Source: Terriglobus roseus (GTDB taxonomy: Bacteria; Acidobacteriota; Terriglobia; Terriglobales; Acidobacteriaceae). Taken from it: a DNA stretch of 64,000 bases. The position numbers and the translations under genes were made by a program. The stretch is from NCBI RefSeq assembly GCF_900105625.1, contig NZ_FNSD01000001.1, forward strand, positions 2,728,001 to 2,792,000, in the 5' to 3' direction. Below the pieces are notes generated by a model. It was not told the origin of the DNA and made no database searches. It saw only the letters and a program-made list of their open reading frames with translations. Below, one piece after another: positions 54,601 to 62,089 of the stretch (position 1 is the stretch's first letter; each line of letters begins with the position of its first letter).

Positions 54601-55650
54601 ACGGCCGTCACCTTCACCAGCGCTGTTGCAAGCGGCGATTTCGCTGCCAGCAATAATTGCCCGGCCAGCATTGCGGTGGCTGCAACCTGCGCCATCAACG
54701 TGGTCTTCAAGCCCACGGTGACGGGCGCACGCACGGGCGCGCTGACGGTCACAACGTCTGCTGCGGTCGCGCCGGTTGCACTGACCGGCACGGGCATTGG
54801 ACCGGTGGCGACGCTGTCCGCGCCGGCTGCTTTCCCCGCCACGGTGGTCGGTGTCCAGAGTGCCGCACAGGCACTCACCTTAACGAACACGGGTACAACG
54901 CCTCTTACATTCACGAGTGCAGTTGCAACCGGTGACTTCGCCGCAACCAACAACTGCCCCGCCAGCCTGGCGGTCGGCGCAACCTGCTCCATCAGCGTGA
55001 CGTTCAAACCCACGGCGACCGGTGCACGCGCGGGAACGCTGACGGTAACGACCTCGGGCACGCTTCTGCCGGTTGCGCTTACGGGCACGGGCACGGCAGC
55101 GGACTTCAGCCTGGGGGACAGCACCACGGCCGGAACCACCACCAACATCACGGTGCCGGCTGGCCTCAGCTCGACGGCCACGCTGAAGTTCACATCTCTG
55201 AACGGCTTCTCGGGCAGCATCACGCTGGCCTGCGCGGCTCCGACGAGCGGTGCGGTTACGGGCGCAACATGCACGGTAACGTCGCCGGTCACACTGGCTG
55301 CGGCTGGGACAGCAACAGCAACCGTCACCATTGCCACTACGGCTCGCACAACGGCTTCGGGGCTCGGCGTACTGCCGGCTTCGGGCATGGGACGAGGGAT
55401 GCTGGCAATGTTGACGGTGCTGGTGGCAGGCGGCCTGTTCGCCGTTCGCCGCGCCGGACGCAACGTTCGGCTGGGTGGCTTGCTGGCTCTGCTGTTCGCC
55501 CTGACACTGGGCCTGGGCGGCTGCTCCAGCACGCACCTGACGACGAGCGCAAACGCTAACGGCACACCCGCCGGAATCTATGTGTACACCGTCACGGCAA
55601 CCTCCGGTTCGGTGTCGCATACGGAACTGGTGAACGTGACCGTTCAGTAA
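51613..55650 (+). CDS. Secreted endonuclease/exonuclease/phosphatase (ExeM-like) with choice-of-anchor D repeats
   Basis: 1345 residues, TTG start at 51613 with GAGG upstream (ATG at 51643 is an alternative). Signal peptide to about 28 (TAFAQS); lamin-tail domain at about 30-210 (DFVELYNPTAAAVDLSSYTIQY); Ig-like and OB-fold-like segments; EEP nuclease domain at about 635-960 with AAYNVERFF, SVEEAENIQ (metal Glu), ISNHLRS, VGDMNAF, VLDHAIV and SSDHDPLLA (catalytic His). Two choice-of-anchor D Ig-like repeats follow (about 965-1062, 1066-1161). Near the C-terminus are hydrophobic segments and a Cys in LGLGGCSSTH. It likely degrades extracellular DNA for phosphate or biofilm remodelling, as ExeM/NucH proteins do. 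Confidence 0.85.
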   Translation: MKILSATKRLMTPLFLSLLALAPTAFAQSHVVMSQVYGGGGNASATYRYDFVELYNPTAAAVDLSSYTIQYASATSTSATAWSKVQLSGSIQPGKYFLAQLCIGNTGTSNGILPPTADFTAPNTDNATSCVPALAAGAGKVALVSNTTLLSGTGGTVTGLSGTGCPTTNTAAIVDFVGYGSTANCTESLTSAVSRTADLSSTKSAIRDASNDDTGDTATDFTVGTPNPRNSSYGTTPAATLAIASSTATPASIAPGDSTVLSVTVTPGSATTAVTATVDLTSVGGSATQVLVAGTTANTYTYTLSSTGSLAANTYTLPVTVTDNTSATATQNISLRVAVAGATTPIATIQANRSTYIGTQITFSGVITVVTNAGYYMQTASATPGSTGDEGIYVYSGSGKNPVGAVVGNNVTVTGTLTQYPLPTVSHTPSLEVTTATLTVNSTGQAVPAAIVLPAGFPTAAGDINQLRKYESMLVSFPSLTATGGTDATLTEATETTVSSGQFYAVATGTPRPFREPGMDFRDFPTATCPTFASCPAASNPATVAGDVRPANLTLYDDNPERLVIESSLGGGAAIDVVAGAVLTNPVGVVDYTYSTDYPYGDPARIILTTANRPTVTASPLTVAALPLPSANQFTVAAYNVERFFDTNAANDVYFNPVTGNTGGTSAVDVTSDAYARRLKKFSLAVRTVLNNPDIISVEEAENIQVLKDMATQIDADTTTGPKPGYVAYGTDSTTTFTNDVGGISIGFLVKPSTTNVTKWEQVGTTTLVAAGTSALNDRPSQVLHATINRGTGATPYPITVISNHLRSLNAVNTATVQSKKELQAEMLANLIQGYQTAGEHVIAVGDMNAFQFSDGYTDTLGTITGNVSPAGTAVMPGKAIVNPAAVDIITKLPAAQQQSYTEWGSAQVLDHAIVTADIAGSTTLAVGHINADFPVALYNDATTPAASSDHDPLLAYLALPTPVTSATLTGTAVFPSVLVGNTSAGQVFTLTNTGETAVTFTSAVASGDFAASNNCPASIAVAATCAINVVFKPTVTGARTGALTVTTSAAVAPVALTGTGIGPVATLSAPAAFPATVVGVQSAAQALTLTNTGTTPLTFTSAVATGDFAATNNCPASLAVGATCSISVTFKPTATGARAGTLTVTTSGTLLPVALTGTGTAADFSLGDSTTAGTTTNITVPAGLSSTATLKFTSLNGFSGSITLACAAPTSGAVTGATCTVTSPVTLAAAGTATATVTIATTARTTASGLGVLPASGMGRGMLAMLTVLVAGGLFAVRRAGRNVRLGGLLALLFALTLGLGGCSSTHLTTSANANGTPAGIYVYTVTATSGSVSHTELVNVTVQ

Positions 55651-55673
55651 GCCAACGTTTCATCACGCAACAG

Positions 55674-55703
55674 AAGAGGCCGCGCGAAAGCGTGGCCTCT
55701 TTG
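55674..55703 (+). terminator. Rho-independent terminator after the nuclease gene
   Basis: AAGAGGCCGCGC-GAA-AGCGTGGCCTCTT, followed by TTGC; about 25 bases after the stop. Confidence 0.82.
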
Positions 55704-55878
55704 CATTTCACATCAAGCGCATCCGGCCATGGGGCTTGCGACATAGTGTCCTCGACCGTTGTGGTGTTCCTGGACTCCCGGCCCCAGCAAGGGAATGTTG
55801 TGAAGAGGCATCATTCTGCGCCGCGATGATCCTCAGTGTCGGGAACTAAGGCGATTCGTAGGGCGTCTGCATCCTACA

Positions 55879-57042
55879 ATGAATTGCTTGCCAAGCCCGA
55901 CCACCAGAGCGCCAAAGCCGGGACTCACCCGCCAGCAATGCCAGACCTTCACGCAGAATCTGCGTGCGTGGTATCGCGTGCATGCGCGTGTGTTGCCGTG
56001 GCGTGGCGTCCGCGATCCGTACCGCACATGGATCTCAGAGATCATGCTGCAGCAGACCCGCGTGAATGCCGTGATCGATCATTACGCGCGCTTCCTGGAG
56101 CGCTTTCCAACCGTGGTGGCGCTGGCGCTTGCACCGGAAGAAGAGGTGCTGGCACTGTGGAGCGGCCTGGGCTACTACCGGCGTGCGCGCATGCTGCACC
56201 GTACGGCGAAGCTGGTGGTGGAGGAACACGGCGGTACGCTGCCATCCAATGCGGTGGAGCTGCGAAGGCTGCCGGGCATCGGCGCCTATACCTCTGCGGC
56301 GATTGCGAGTATTGCGTTTGGTGAGCCGGTGGCCGTGGTCGATGGCAACGTGGAGCGCGTTCTGCTGCGCGTAACCGGCCGGCCGGAAACACCGGGTGCG
56401 GCCGCTGCTGCCTTCATCAACATCACGGCACAGGCTCTCGTGCCGCAGACGAATGCGGGCGATCACAACCAGGCCATGATGGAGCTGGGTGCGACCGTTT
56501 GCCTGCCACGCGGACCGCTGTGCGATCGATGCCCGGTCTATGACGAGTGCATCACACGCGGGGAACATGTCACCGCGCCACGCGCTGCCATGCGGTCCAA
56601 ACGCGTGCGCTACGCCCTGACCACACGCAAGGCCGCCGGAGGCGTCGCCGTCCAGGTGCTGCTGCAGCGAAGGCCGGCAAAGGCATCGCTTATGGCTGGC
56701 ATGCTGGAATTGCCGGAGCTGCAAACCACCGAGGAGGCCCCAGGCTCCTTTGTGCTGACGGATGAGCCGGTGCTGCGCGTGCGGCACGCCATCGTGGGCA
56801 CGAACTATTACGTGGAAGTGATCGGCATTCCGCAGCGTCGTGCAACCACGAAGATGGCCCAGCGCAAGGACAGCATGGACTGGGTGCTGACGAACGACCT
56901 GCCGAACCAGCCCATCACGGGCCTGACGCGTAAGGTGTTGCAGCGGCTGCGGCTTATGAAGTCGTCCGCAGGTGTGGGCAGCCAGGATGTACCGCTGCTG
57001 ATCGGCCGCGGGGGCAAGGTTCTTGTCGGCGACGACGCCTGA
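55879..57042 (+). CDS. mutY: A/G-specific adenine DNA glycosylase MutY
   Basis: A 387-residue base-excision repair enzyme that removes A opposite 8-oxoG. Catalytic Glu54 is in WISEIMLQQTRV, the helix-hairpin-helix is LPGIGAYTSAAIASIAFGEP, and the catalytic Asp is in AVVDGNVERV. The Fe-S cluster ligands are CLPRGPLCDRCPVYDEC (C-x6-C-x2-C-x5-C). The C-terminal NUDIX-like domain (about 240-360; QVLLQRRPAKASLMAGMLELPEL) recognises 8-oxoG. The N-terminus before about residue 25 is extra; a start further in is possible. No obvious ribosome site. Confidence 0.94.
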   Translation: MNCLPSPTTRAPKPGLTRQQCQTFTQNLRAWYRVHARVLPWRGVRDPYRTWISEIMLQQTRVNAVIDHYARFLERFPTVVALALAPEEEVLALWSGLGYYRRARMLHRTAKLVVEEHGGTLPSNAVELRRLPGIGAYTSAAIASIAFGEPVAVVDGNVERVLLRVTGRPETPGAAAAAFINITAQALVPQTNAGDHNQAMMELGATVCLPRGPLCDRCPVYDECITRGEHVTAPRAAMRSKRVRYALTTRKAAGGVAVQVLLQRRPAKASLMAGMLELPELQTTEEAPGSFVLTDEPVLRVRHAIVGTNYYVEVIGIPQRRATTKMAQRKDSMDWVLTNDLPNQPITGLTRKVLQRLRLMKSSAGVGSQDVPLLIGRGGKVLVGDDA

Positions 57043-57181
57043 TGTTCTCCGGATGTCGCAACCCCTTCACGCCACGGACATCCCATAGGGGTACGATCTT
57101 TGCGGATCGAATTTCGCGGAGTGACGGCCAGGGGCCGGCTCCGTTTTCAAGAGCTTCCACGAACCGACAGGAGAACACGAA

Positions 57182-57613
57182 ATGGCAACGGAACGCAGCA
57201 GCAGTGCAGTCTGGAACGGCGGCTTGAAAGATGGCAAGGGCACCATCACCACCGGCAGCGGTGTGATGAAGGAGCAGAGCTACAGCTTTGTGTCGCGCTT
57301 TGAAAACGGCACGGGCACCAACCCGGAAGAGCTGATCGCAGCGGCGCACGCCGGCTGCTTCTCCATGGCACTGTCAGCAGAGCTTGAGAAGGCCGGTCAC
57401 AAGGGTGACCAGGTCGCGACCACCGCCACTGTCGTTCTTGAGTTTGTGGACGGCGCACCGACCGTGACGAAGATCCATCTGAAGACCGAGGCGAAGGTGC
57501 CCGGCATCGATGACAAGGCATTCCAGGAGATCGCGGCGGGCGCAAAGGCAAACTGCCCCATCTCGCGCCTGCTGGCCGCGGCAAAGATCGATCTGGTCGC
57601 TTCGCTGGTGTAG
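57182..57613 (+). CDS. osmC: OsmC family peroxiredoxin
   Basis: 143 residues of the OsmC subfamily, which reduces organic hydroperoxides with a Cys pair. The first redox Cys is in [17 protein letters not shown] (about 59) and the second in [15 protein letters not shown] (about 125). AGGAGA lies eight bases before the ATG. Single-gene unit followed by a perfect palindrome that probably terminates transcription. Confidence 0.93.
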   Translation: MATERSSSAVWNGGLKDGKGTITTGSGVMKEQSYSFVSRFENGTGTNPEELIAAAHAGCFSMALSAELEKAGHKGDQVATTATVVLEFVDGAPTVTKIHLKTEAKVPGIDDKAFQEIAAGAKANCPISRLLAAAKIDLVASLV

Positions 57614-57629
57614 ATCGCACATGGGTGAA

Positions 57630-57669
57630 GGGAGCACCCACGTCTCGGAACTGAGACGTGGGTGCTCCC
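57630..57669. repeat. Perfect 17-bp palindrome between osmC and the epimerase gene
   Basis: GGGAGCACCCACGTCTC pairs with GAGACGTGGGTGCTCCC around a 6-base loop. It carries the ACGTCTC/GAGACGT arms seen in the element at 28.0 kb, so it is a family member, and it may serve as a bidirectional terminator between the convergent genes. Confidence 0.85.
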
Positions 57670-57670
57670 G

Positions 57671-58624
57671 CTACACGGCCTTCGTGAAGTCTGCCTGATA
57701 CCAGTCCACGGTGCGCTGCAGTCCCTCTTCAAAGCCGACGGTGGGCGCGTAACCGAAGGCCTCGCGAGCCGCTTCAATGCTGGCCTCAGAGTTCTTCACA
57801 TCGCCCGCGCGCTCTGGTCCGTATTCTGGCTTGATCTCCGTCTTCAAGAGAGACGCGATGACATCGTAGGTCTCGTTCAGCGTGTGCCGCACGCCGGTGG
57901 CGACGTTGAAGACACGGCCTGCAACGTTCGCCGCAGGCGCATCGCTGGCCAGCAGATTCGCATGGACCGCGTTTGCGATGTAAGTGAAGTCGCGTCCCTG
58001 TTCGCCGTCCCCGAAGATCACGGGCCGCTCACCCTTTTGCAGTTGCAGGATGAAGCGCGCCATCACACCGGAGTAGGGTGAGTCCGGCACCTGCCGCGGT
58101 CCGAAGATGTTGAAGTAGCGCAGGCAGACCGTCTCCATGCCATAAACCTGCCAGTAGCTCTTCATGTAGAGTTCACCCGCCATCTTTTGTACGGGGTATG
58201 GCGCGATAGGCATGGGCACCATGGTCTCCACGCGCGGGAAGCCCGGCTGATTGCCATAAGCGGAACTCGATGCGGCGAAGACCACGCGCTTCACACCCGC
58301 CGCACGCGCCGCTTCCAGCAGCTCAAACGTACCCTCGAGATTCGCGACGTGCGATGTGCGTGGATCCATGACGCTGCGCGGCACCGAAGGCAGCGCGGCC
58401 TGGTGGAAGATCACCTCCACACCCTCGCACGCACGTGCCAGCGCATCGCGATCAAGCAGGGAAGCCTCGAAGAACTCGATCTGCTCGCGCACATGCGCGA
58501 GGTTGCTCGCACGGCCTGTCGCGAAGTTATCCAATCCACGCACGCGTTCGCCGCGCGCCAGCAATGCATCGACCAGGTGCGATCCAATGAAGCCCGCCGC
58601 ACCCGTTACCAGAACAGTTTTCAC
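57671..58624 (-). CDS. NAD-dependent sugar epimerase/dehydratase, GalE/WbpP-like
   Basis: A 317-residue extended SDR acting on nucleotide sugars. NAD-binding VTGAAGFIGSHL at the N-terminus, the active-site Ser in FAASSSAYG and YPVQK (Tyr and Lys) near 145-150, then LRYFNIFGPRQ, GDGEQGRDFTYI and a C-terminal substrate lid. The SSAYGNQP pattern fits UDP-GlcNAc or UDP-glucose 4-epimerases used for surface polysaccharide. The start is a GTG at 58624 (MKTVLVTG) without a strong ribosome site. It is divergent from the glycosyltransferase gene. Confidence 0.87.
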   Translation of the reverse strand: MKTVLVTGAAGFIGSHLVDALLARGERVRGLDNFATGRASNLAHVREQIEFFEASLLDRDALARACEGVEVIFHQAALPSVPRSVMDPRTSHVANLEGTFELLEAARAAGVKRVVFAASSSAYGNQPGFPRVETMVPMPIAPYPVQKMAGELYMKSYWQVYGMETVCLRYFNIFGPRQVPDSPYSGVMARFILQLQKGERPVIFGDGEQGRDFTYIANAVHANLLASDAPAANVAGRVFNVATGVRHTLNETYDVIASLLKTEIKPEYGPERAGDVKNSEASIEAAREAFGYAPTVGFEEGLQRTVDWYQADFTKAV

Positions 58625-58801
58625 ATCGACCAGTATCGCAGGGCTGCCCGCCCATGGCGCTAACCGCTTTATCGGCGGTGCGGGTACATCGTTGCCCTCG
58701 TGAGAACAATCCAAGAACCCGGTCCAGGTTATGGCCGCGGTCGTGCTCCATGCGCGTGTGCGTCTCGCCCGCTTGAGCGGCGATGCGCCGGAGCGAGCCT
58801 C

Positions 58802-60808
58802 ATGCGTGCACCCTCGAGCTTGGAACTGCAGGTGACATCCACCGCCGACCTCGCAATGTTGGAAGAGCTCTTTCACCGTGGAGCGCATGCGCAGTCAGAG
58901 GCGCTGGCACGTGAGCTCCTCTCGATCGACCCGCAGTTGCCCTTCGCGGCGAAGGTGCTCGCTGCCAGCGTCGCGGCGCGTGGTGCTCTTGCGGAGGCGA
59001 TCACGCTCTATCGCAATGCGCCGGTCACCCTGCAGGAGGACTGGCAGTTCCACAACAACTTCGGCAACACGTTGAAAGCGGCGGGGCAGCGAGACGAGGC
59101 GGCTGTCCACTACCGGCGCGCCATCGCACTGCATGGCTCGTCCATCGAGCCCTTCTACAATCTGGGCGTCACGATGATTGAGACAGGCAATCTGCACGAG
59201 GCAGAGCGCTGGCTGCGCCACGTGCTTCGCGTGGATCCAGCGCATGGCCTAACCCACACGAATCTCGGCAACATCCTGAACGCGCATGGCCATCTGCGGC
59301 AGGCTGAGATGCACTACCAATGCGCCATGCTCACGATGTCGGCAGATGCTCGCCTGCTGAATAACTATGGCCAGTTGCTGAACAAGCTCCATCGCTTCGC
59401 CCAGGCAGAGGCGTTCTATCGCGAGTCCATCACACGTGACGAATGCTTTCCACATCCGTACGTCAACCTTGCGGAACTTGTGGCGGGCCACGGCCTGGTC
59501 GAGGAAGCGGAGACGCTGCTGCGCCACGCGCTTTCGCTGGATGCGAATCTCGCAAAAGCGCATAGCAATCTGCTGTTTGTGATGGCACTGCGCGATACCT
59601 GCCAGCCCACGGCGTTGCTGGCGGAGCACATGGCCTTCGCGGCACGCTTCGAAGCGCCGCTGAAAGTCCACTGGCCGCAGCACACGAATACGCGCGAGCC
59701 CGAACGGACGCTGCGCGTCGGTTTTGTATCGGGCGATCTGTCCGATCATCCCATTGCCCGTTACCTGTTGCCCGCCTTGCGGCAACTCGCGCGCCATGCG
59801 GACCTGGATCTGTATGCGTACAGCAGCGGTATGAAGAATGATGCCTACACCGTGCAGTACCGAGCGCTGATGTGTCATTGGCACGACACTGCCCTGATGC
59901 CGGATGACGAGCTTGCACGGCTCATCATGGCCGACCGTATCGATGTCCTGATCGATCTGTCGGGTCATAGCGGTGACAACCGTCTGCTGACCTTTGCACG
60001 GAGACCTGCGCCGGTGCAGGTCAGTTGGATGGGCTACGTCGGGACCACGGGCCTTGAAGCGATGGACTACTTCGCTGGTGATGAACACCTGACGCCGTCG
60101 AGCATGCGGGCGCAATTTCGCGAGAAGATTCTGTACCTGCCCGCGACCACGACCTTTCAGCCGCACGAACCGGCCATCGCGCCGAACGTGTTGCCCGTGC
60201 TGGCGAGCGGTGTCTTCACCTTCTGCTGCCTGGCGCGCATCAACAAGCTGAACCGTTCCACGGTCGTGTGGTGGTCCCGCATCCTGCACGGCGCACCCAC
60301 ATCGCGCATGATGCTGGCCGCACTGCCCGGCGGCACGGAGCCGGAGCGCGTCAGAGCGTGGTTCGCAGAGCAGGGCATCGGTGCAGATCGCCTGGTCTTC
60401 ACGCATGCTCGCACGGTGGAGGAACAGCTGCGACTGCATCACCAGGCTGATCTCTGTCTCGATACCTTTCCCTACAACGGAGCCACCACCATCAGCCACG
60501 CGCTGTGCATGGGCGTGCCCACGTTGACGCAGCGCGGCACACTGCCGGGCAGCATGCTGGGCGCATCCATCAACGCACACGTTGGCATCCCTGACCTCAT
60601 CGCCGCAGATGCAGAGGATTACGTACGAAAGGCGATTGCATTCACCCATGACTTACCCGCGCTGGCGTCGCTACGCAGGGAACTACCCGGTCAGTTTGCG
60701 TCGAGCGCACTGCAGCAGCATGAGTTCGTCACAGACACGCTTGTGTCCCGGCTGCGGGCGGCGTGGCGGCGCTGGTGCCATGGTCTGCCTCCCGACCATC
60801 TCCGATAA
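58802..60808 (+). CDS. TPR protein with O-GlcNAc transferase-like (GT41) domain
   Basis: 668 residues. About seven tetratricopeptide units fill the first 290 residues (for example FYNLGVTMIETGNLHEAERWL and HTNLGNILNAHGHLRQAEMH). The GT41 catalytic region runs from about 300: LRVGFVSGDLSDHPIARYLLPAL, PAPVQVSWMGYVGTTG, FCCLARINKLNRSTVVWW, and DLCLDTFPYNGATTISHALCMGVPTLT, the donor-binding loop. Such bacterial proteins glycosylate surface or cytoplasmic proteins. The ATG at 58802 follows GGAG at eight bases. Its divergent neighbour is a nucleotide-sugar epimerase that could make the donor. Confidence 0.9.
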   Translation: MRAPSSLELQVTSTADLAMLEELFHRGAHAQSEALARELLSIDPQLPFAAKVLAASVAARGALAEAITLYRNAPVTLQEDWQFHNNFGNTLKAAGQRDEAAVHYRRAIALHGSSIEPFYNLGVTMIETGNLHEAERWLRHVLRVDPAHGLTHTNLGNILNAHGHLRQAEMHYQCAMLTMSADARLLNNYGQLLNKLHRFAQAEAFYRESITRDECFPHPYVNLAELVAGHGLVEEAETLLRHALSLDANLAKAHSNLLFVMALRDTCQPTALLAEHMAFAARFEAPLKVHWPQHTNTREPERTLRVGFVSGDLSDHPIARYLLPALRQLARHADLDLYAYSSGMKNDAYTVQYRALMCHWHDTALMPDDELARLIMADRIDVLIDLSGHSGDNRLLTFARRPAPVQVSWMGYVGTTGLEAMDYFAGDEHLTPSSMRAQFREKILYLPATTTFQPHEPAIAPNVLPVLASGVFTFCCLARINKLNRSTVVWWSRILHGAPTSRMMLAALPGGTEPERVRAWFAEQGIGADRLVFTHARTVEEQLRLHHQADLCLDTFPYNGATTISHALCMGVPTLTQRGTLPGSMLGASINAHVGIPDLIAADAEDYVRKAIAFTHDLPALASLRRELPGQFASSALQQHEFVTDTLVSRLRAAWRRWCHGLPPDHLR

Positions 60809-60810
60809 AC

Positions 60811-60830
60811 ATGCAACGAAATGGTTGCGT
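60811..60830. promoter_or_regulatory. Operator-like palindrome 1 upstream of the SRPBCC-ArsR pair
   Basis: ATGCAACGAAATGGTTGCGT: arms GCAAC / GTTGC around six bases. It matches the second site 44 bases downstream in arm sequence and spacing. Confidence 0.65.
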
Positions 60831-60854
60831 AAGCGCCGGCGTGTCTGGCAGAAT

Positions 60855-60874
60855 ATGCAACCGGAGGGTTGCAT
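60855..60874. promoter_or_regulatory. Operator-like palindrome 2 covering the ribosome site
   Basis: ATGCAACCGGAGGGTTGCAT: perfect 8-base arms around GGAG. It spans the GGAGG ribosome site and the first two bases of the ATG at 60873. Bound repressor or the RNA hairpin would both block expression. Confidence 0.7.
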
Positions 60875-61328
60875 GACAGATAACTGCATTGAAAAAGAGA
60901 TCGACATTGCGGCGCCGGTCTCGCGGGTGTGGCGGGCGCTGGTGGATCATCGTGAATTTGGCGCATGGTTCCTGGTCAATATGGCGGGGCCGTTCGTGGC
61001 CGGTGAGCTCGTCATCGGCCAGATCACGCATCCCGGCTACGAGCATGTCCAGATGTCGATCCGCATTGTGCAGATGGAGCCCGAGCAGCTGTTCTCGTTC
61101 TCGTGGCTGCCTTATGCGATCGATCCGGCGGTCGACTACTCCGGCGAGACGCCCACGCTGTGCGAGTTCCACCTGACCCCAACGGCTACCGGCACGCACC
61201 TGCGCGTGACCGAGTGCGGCTTCGACAAGGTTCCGGAGTGGCGGCGCGAACTGGCCTTCCGCATGAACAGCAATGGATGGGCGCAGCAGATGGGTAACAT
61301 CAGGAAATATGTCGAAGCCAACCTCTAG
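60873..61328 (+). CDS. SRPBCC/AHSA1-domain protein
   Basis: 151 residues of the START-like AHSA1 fold: IEKEIDIAAPVSRVWRALVDHREFGAWF at the start, a long beta-sheet, and FRMNSNGWAQQMGNIRKYVEANL as the C-terminal helix. Members bind hydrophobic small molecules; no enzyme function is set. The ATG at 60873 (MTDNC) lies five bases after GGAGG. The next gene, an ArsR regulator, starts 20 bases inside this one; this SRPBCC-ArsR pairing is common and usually autoregulated. Confidence 0.88.
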   Translation: MTDNCIEKEIDIAAPVSRVWRALVDHREFGAWFLVNMAGPFVAGELVIGQITHPGYEHVQMSIRIVQMEPEQLFSFSWLPYAIDPAVDYSGETPTLCEFHLTPTATGTHLRVTECGFDKVPEWRRELAFRMNSNGWAQQMGNIRKYVEANL

Positions 61329-61725
61329 GCCCAACAGCGCGAGCAGTCCTTCCTCGAAGTCCTCTGCAGCGCGCAGGACCTCCAATGCACGGGTGAAGGT
61401 GCCCGCCGACCACCGGCCGGCTGCGCTCTTCGCTGCGCTTGGGGACGAGACGCGACTCGGCCTGCTGACGCGGCTCAGTTCCGGCAGGCCATCGTCCATC
61501 CAGTCCCTGACGGAGGGAACGGACATGACCCGGCAGGCGGTCACGAAGCATCTGCGCGTGCTGGAAAGCGCAGGTCTGGTGCGTTGCCGCAGGGCGGGCC
61601 GTGCCAGCGACGTGACGCTGCTGCCGCAACCGCTGGACAAGGCACGGCGGTACTTGGAGAGCATCTCCGCCCAGTGGGACGCAGCCCTGCTCCGCCTGAA
61701 AGCCCTCGCCGAGCGGCCGGAATAG
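61309..61725 (+). CDS. ArsR-family transcriptional repressor
   Basis: 138 residues. A Ser-rich N-terminal tail (about 1-30), then a winged helix: ALFAALGDETRLGLLTRLSSGRPSSIQSLTEGTDMTRQAVTKHLRVLESAGLVRCRRAGR. There are no Cys metal ligands, so it is likely of the non-metal SdpR-like subgroup. It overlaps the SRPBCC gene by 20 bases. The two GCAAC-N6-10-GTTGC palindromes at 60811 and 60855 are the obvious candidates for its binding sites. Confidence 0.9.
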   Translation: MSKPTSRPNSASSPSSKSSAARRTSNARVKVPADHRPAALFAALGDETRLGLLTRLSSGRPSSIQSLTEGTDMTRQAVTKHLRVLESAGLVRCRRAGRASDVTLLPQPLDKARRYLESISAQWDAALLRLKALAERPE

Positions 61726-61812
61726 CCCGGATGCAAGGAAGGGCCAATCTCAAGCTATAATCAAGCCTGCTTCGACGTTCCGCGCTCACCAGCGCGTGAG
61801 CACGGGCGCCGC

Positions 61813-61905
61813 GGAGAGTTGGCCGAGTGGCTGAAGGCGGCGGTTTGCTAAACCGTTATAGGGCCAAAAGCTCTATCGGGGGTTCGAATCCCCCACTCTC
61901 CGCCA
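61813..61905 (+). tRNA. tRNA-Ser (anticodon GCT)
   Basis: Acceptor arms GGAGAGT / ACTCTCC close a class II tRNA of about 90 bases plus an encoded CCA. The D arm is GGCCGAGTGGCTGAAGGC, the anticodon loop is TTGCTAA with anticodon GCT (reads AGC/AGT), a long variable arm follows, and the T arm has GGTTCGAATCC. It is the probable integration target of the element that begins just downstream. Confidence 0.95.
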
Positions 61906-62030
61906 CTTCTTTTCCGTATTAATCCGCAAAGGTCCTGTTCCGCGCTTTTTACATGCATAGATCCCCCCTTGTGTGCAAATATTTAGTCCAGATGTGTCCG
62001 CTCCTGCTCTGGGGAATCCACCCCCAGAAG

Positions 62031-62073
62031 GGGGTACATCTGGGGTAAGCGGATTTTGAAACGGGGGTACATC
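62031..62073. promoter_or_regulatory. Direct repeats GGGGGTACATC before the integrase gene
   Basis: GGGGGTACATC occurs ending at 62040 and again at 62063-62073, each flanked by short inverted arms (CCCCAGA / TCTGGGG and AAACGGG / CCCGTTTT). They may be integrase arm-type or excisionase sites, or an operator for int. Confidence 0.45.
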
Positions 62074-62089
62074 CCGTTTTGGGGATGCT

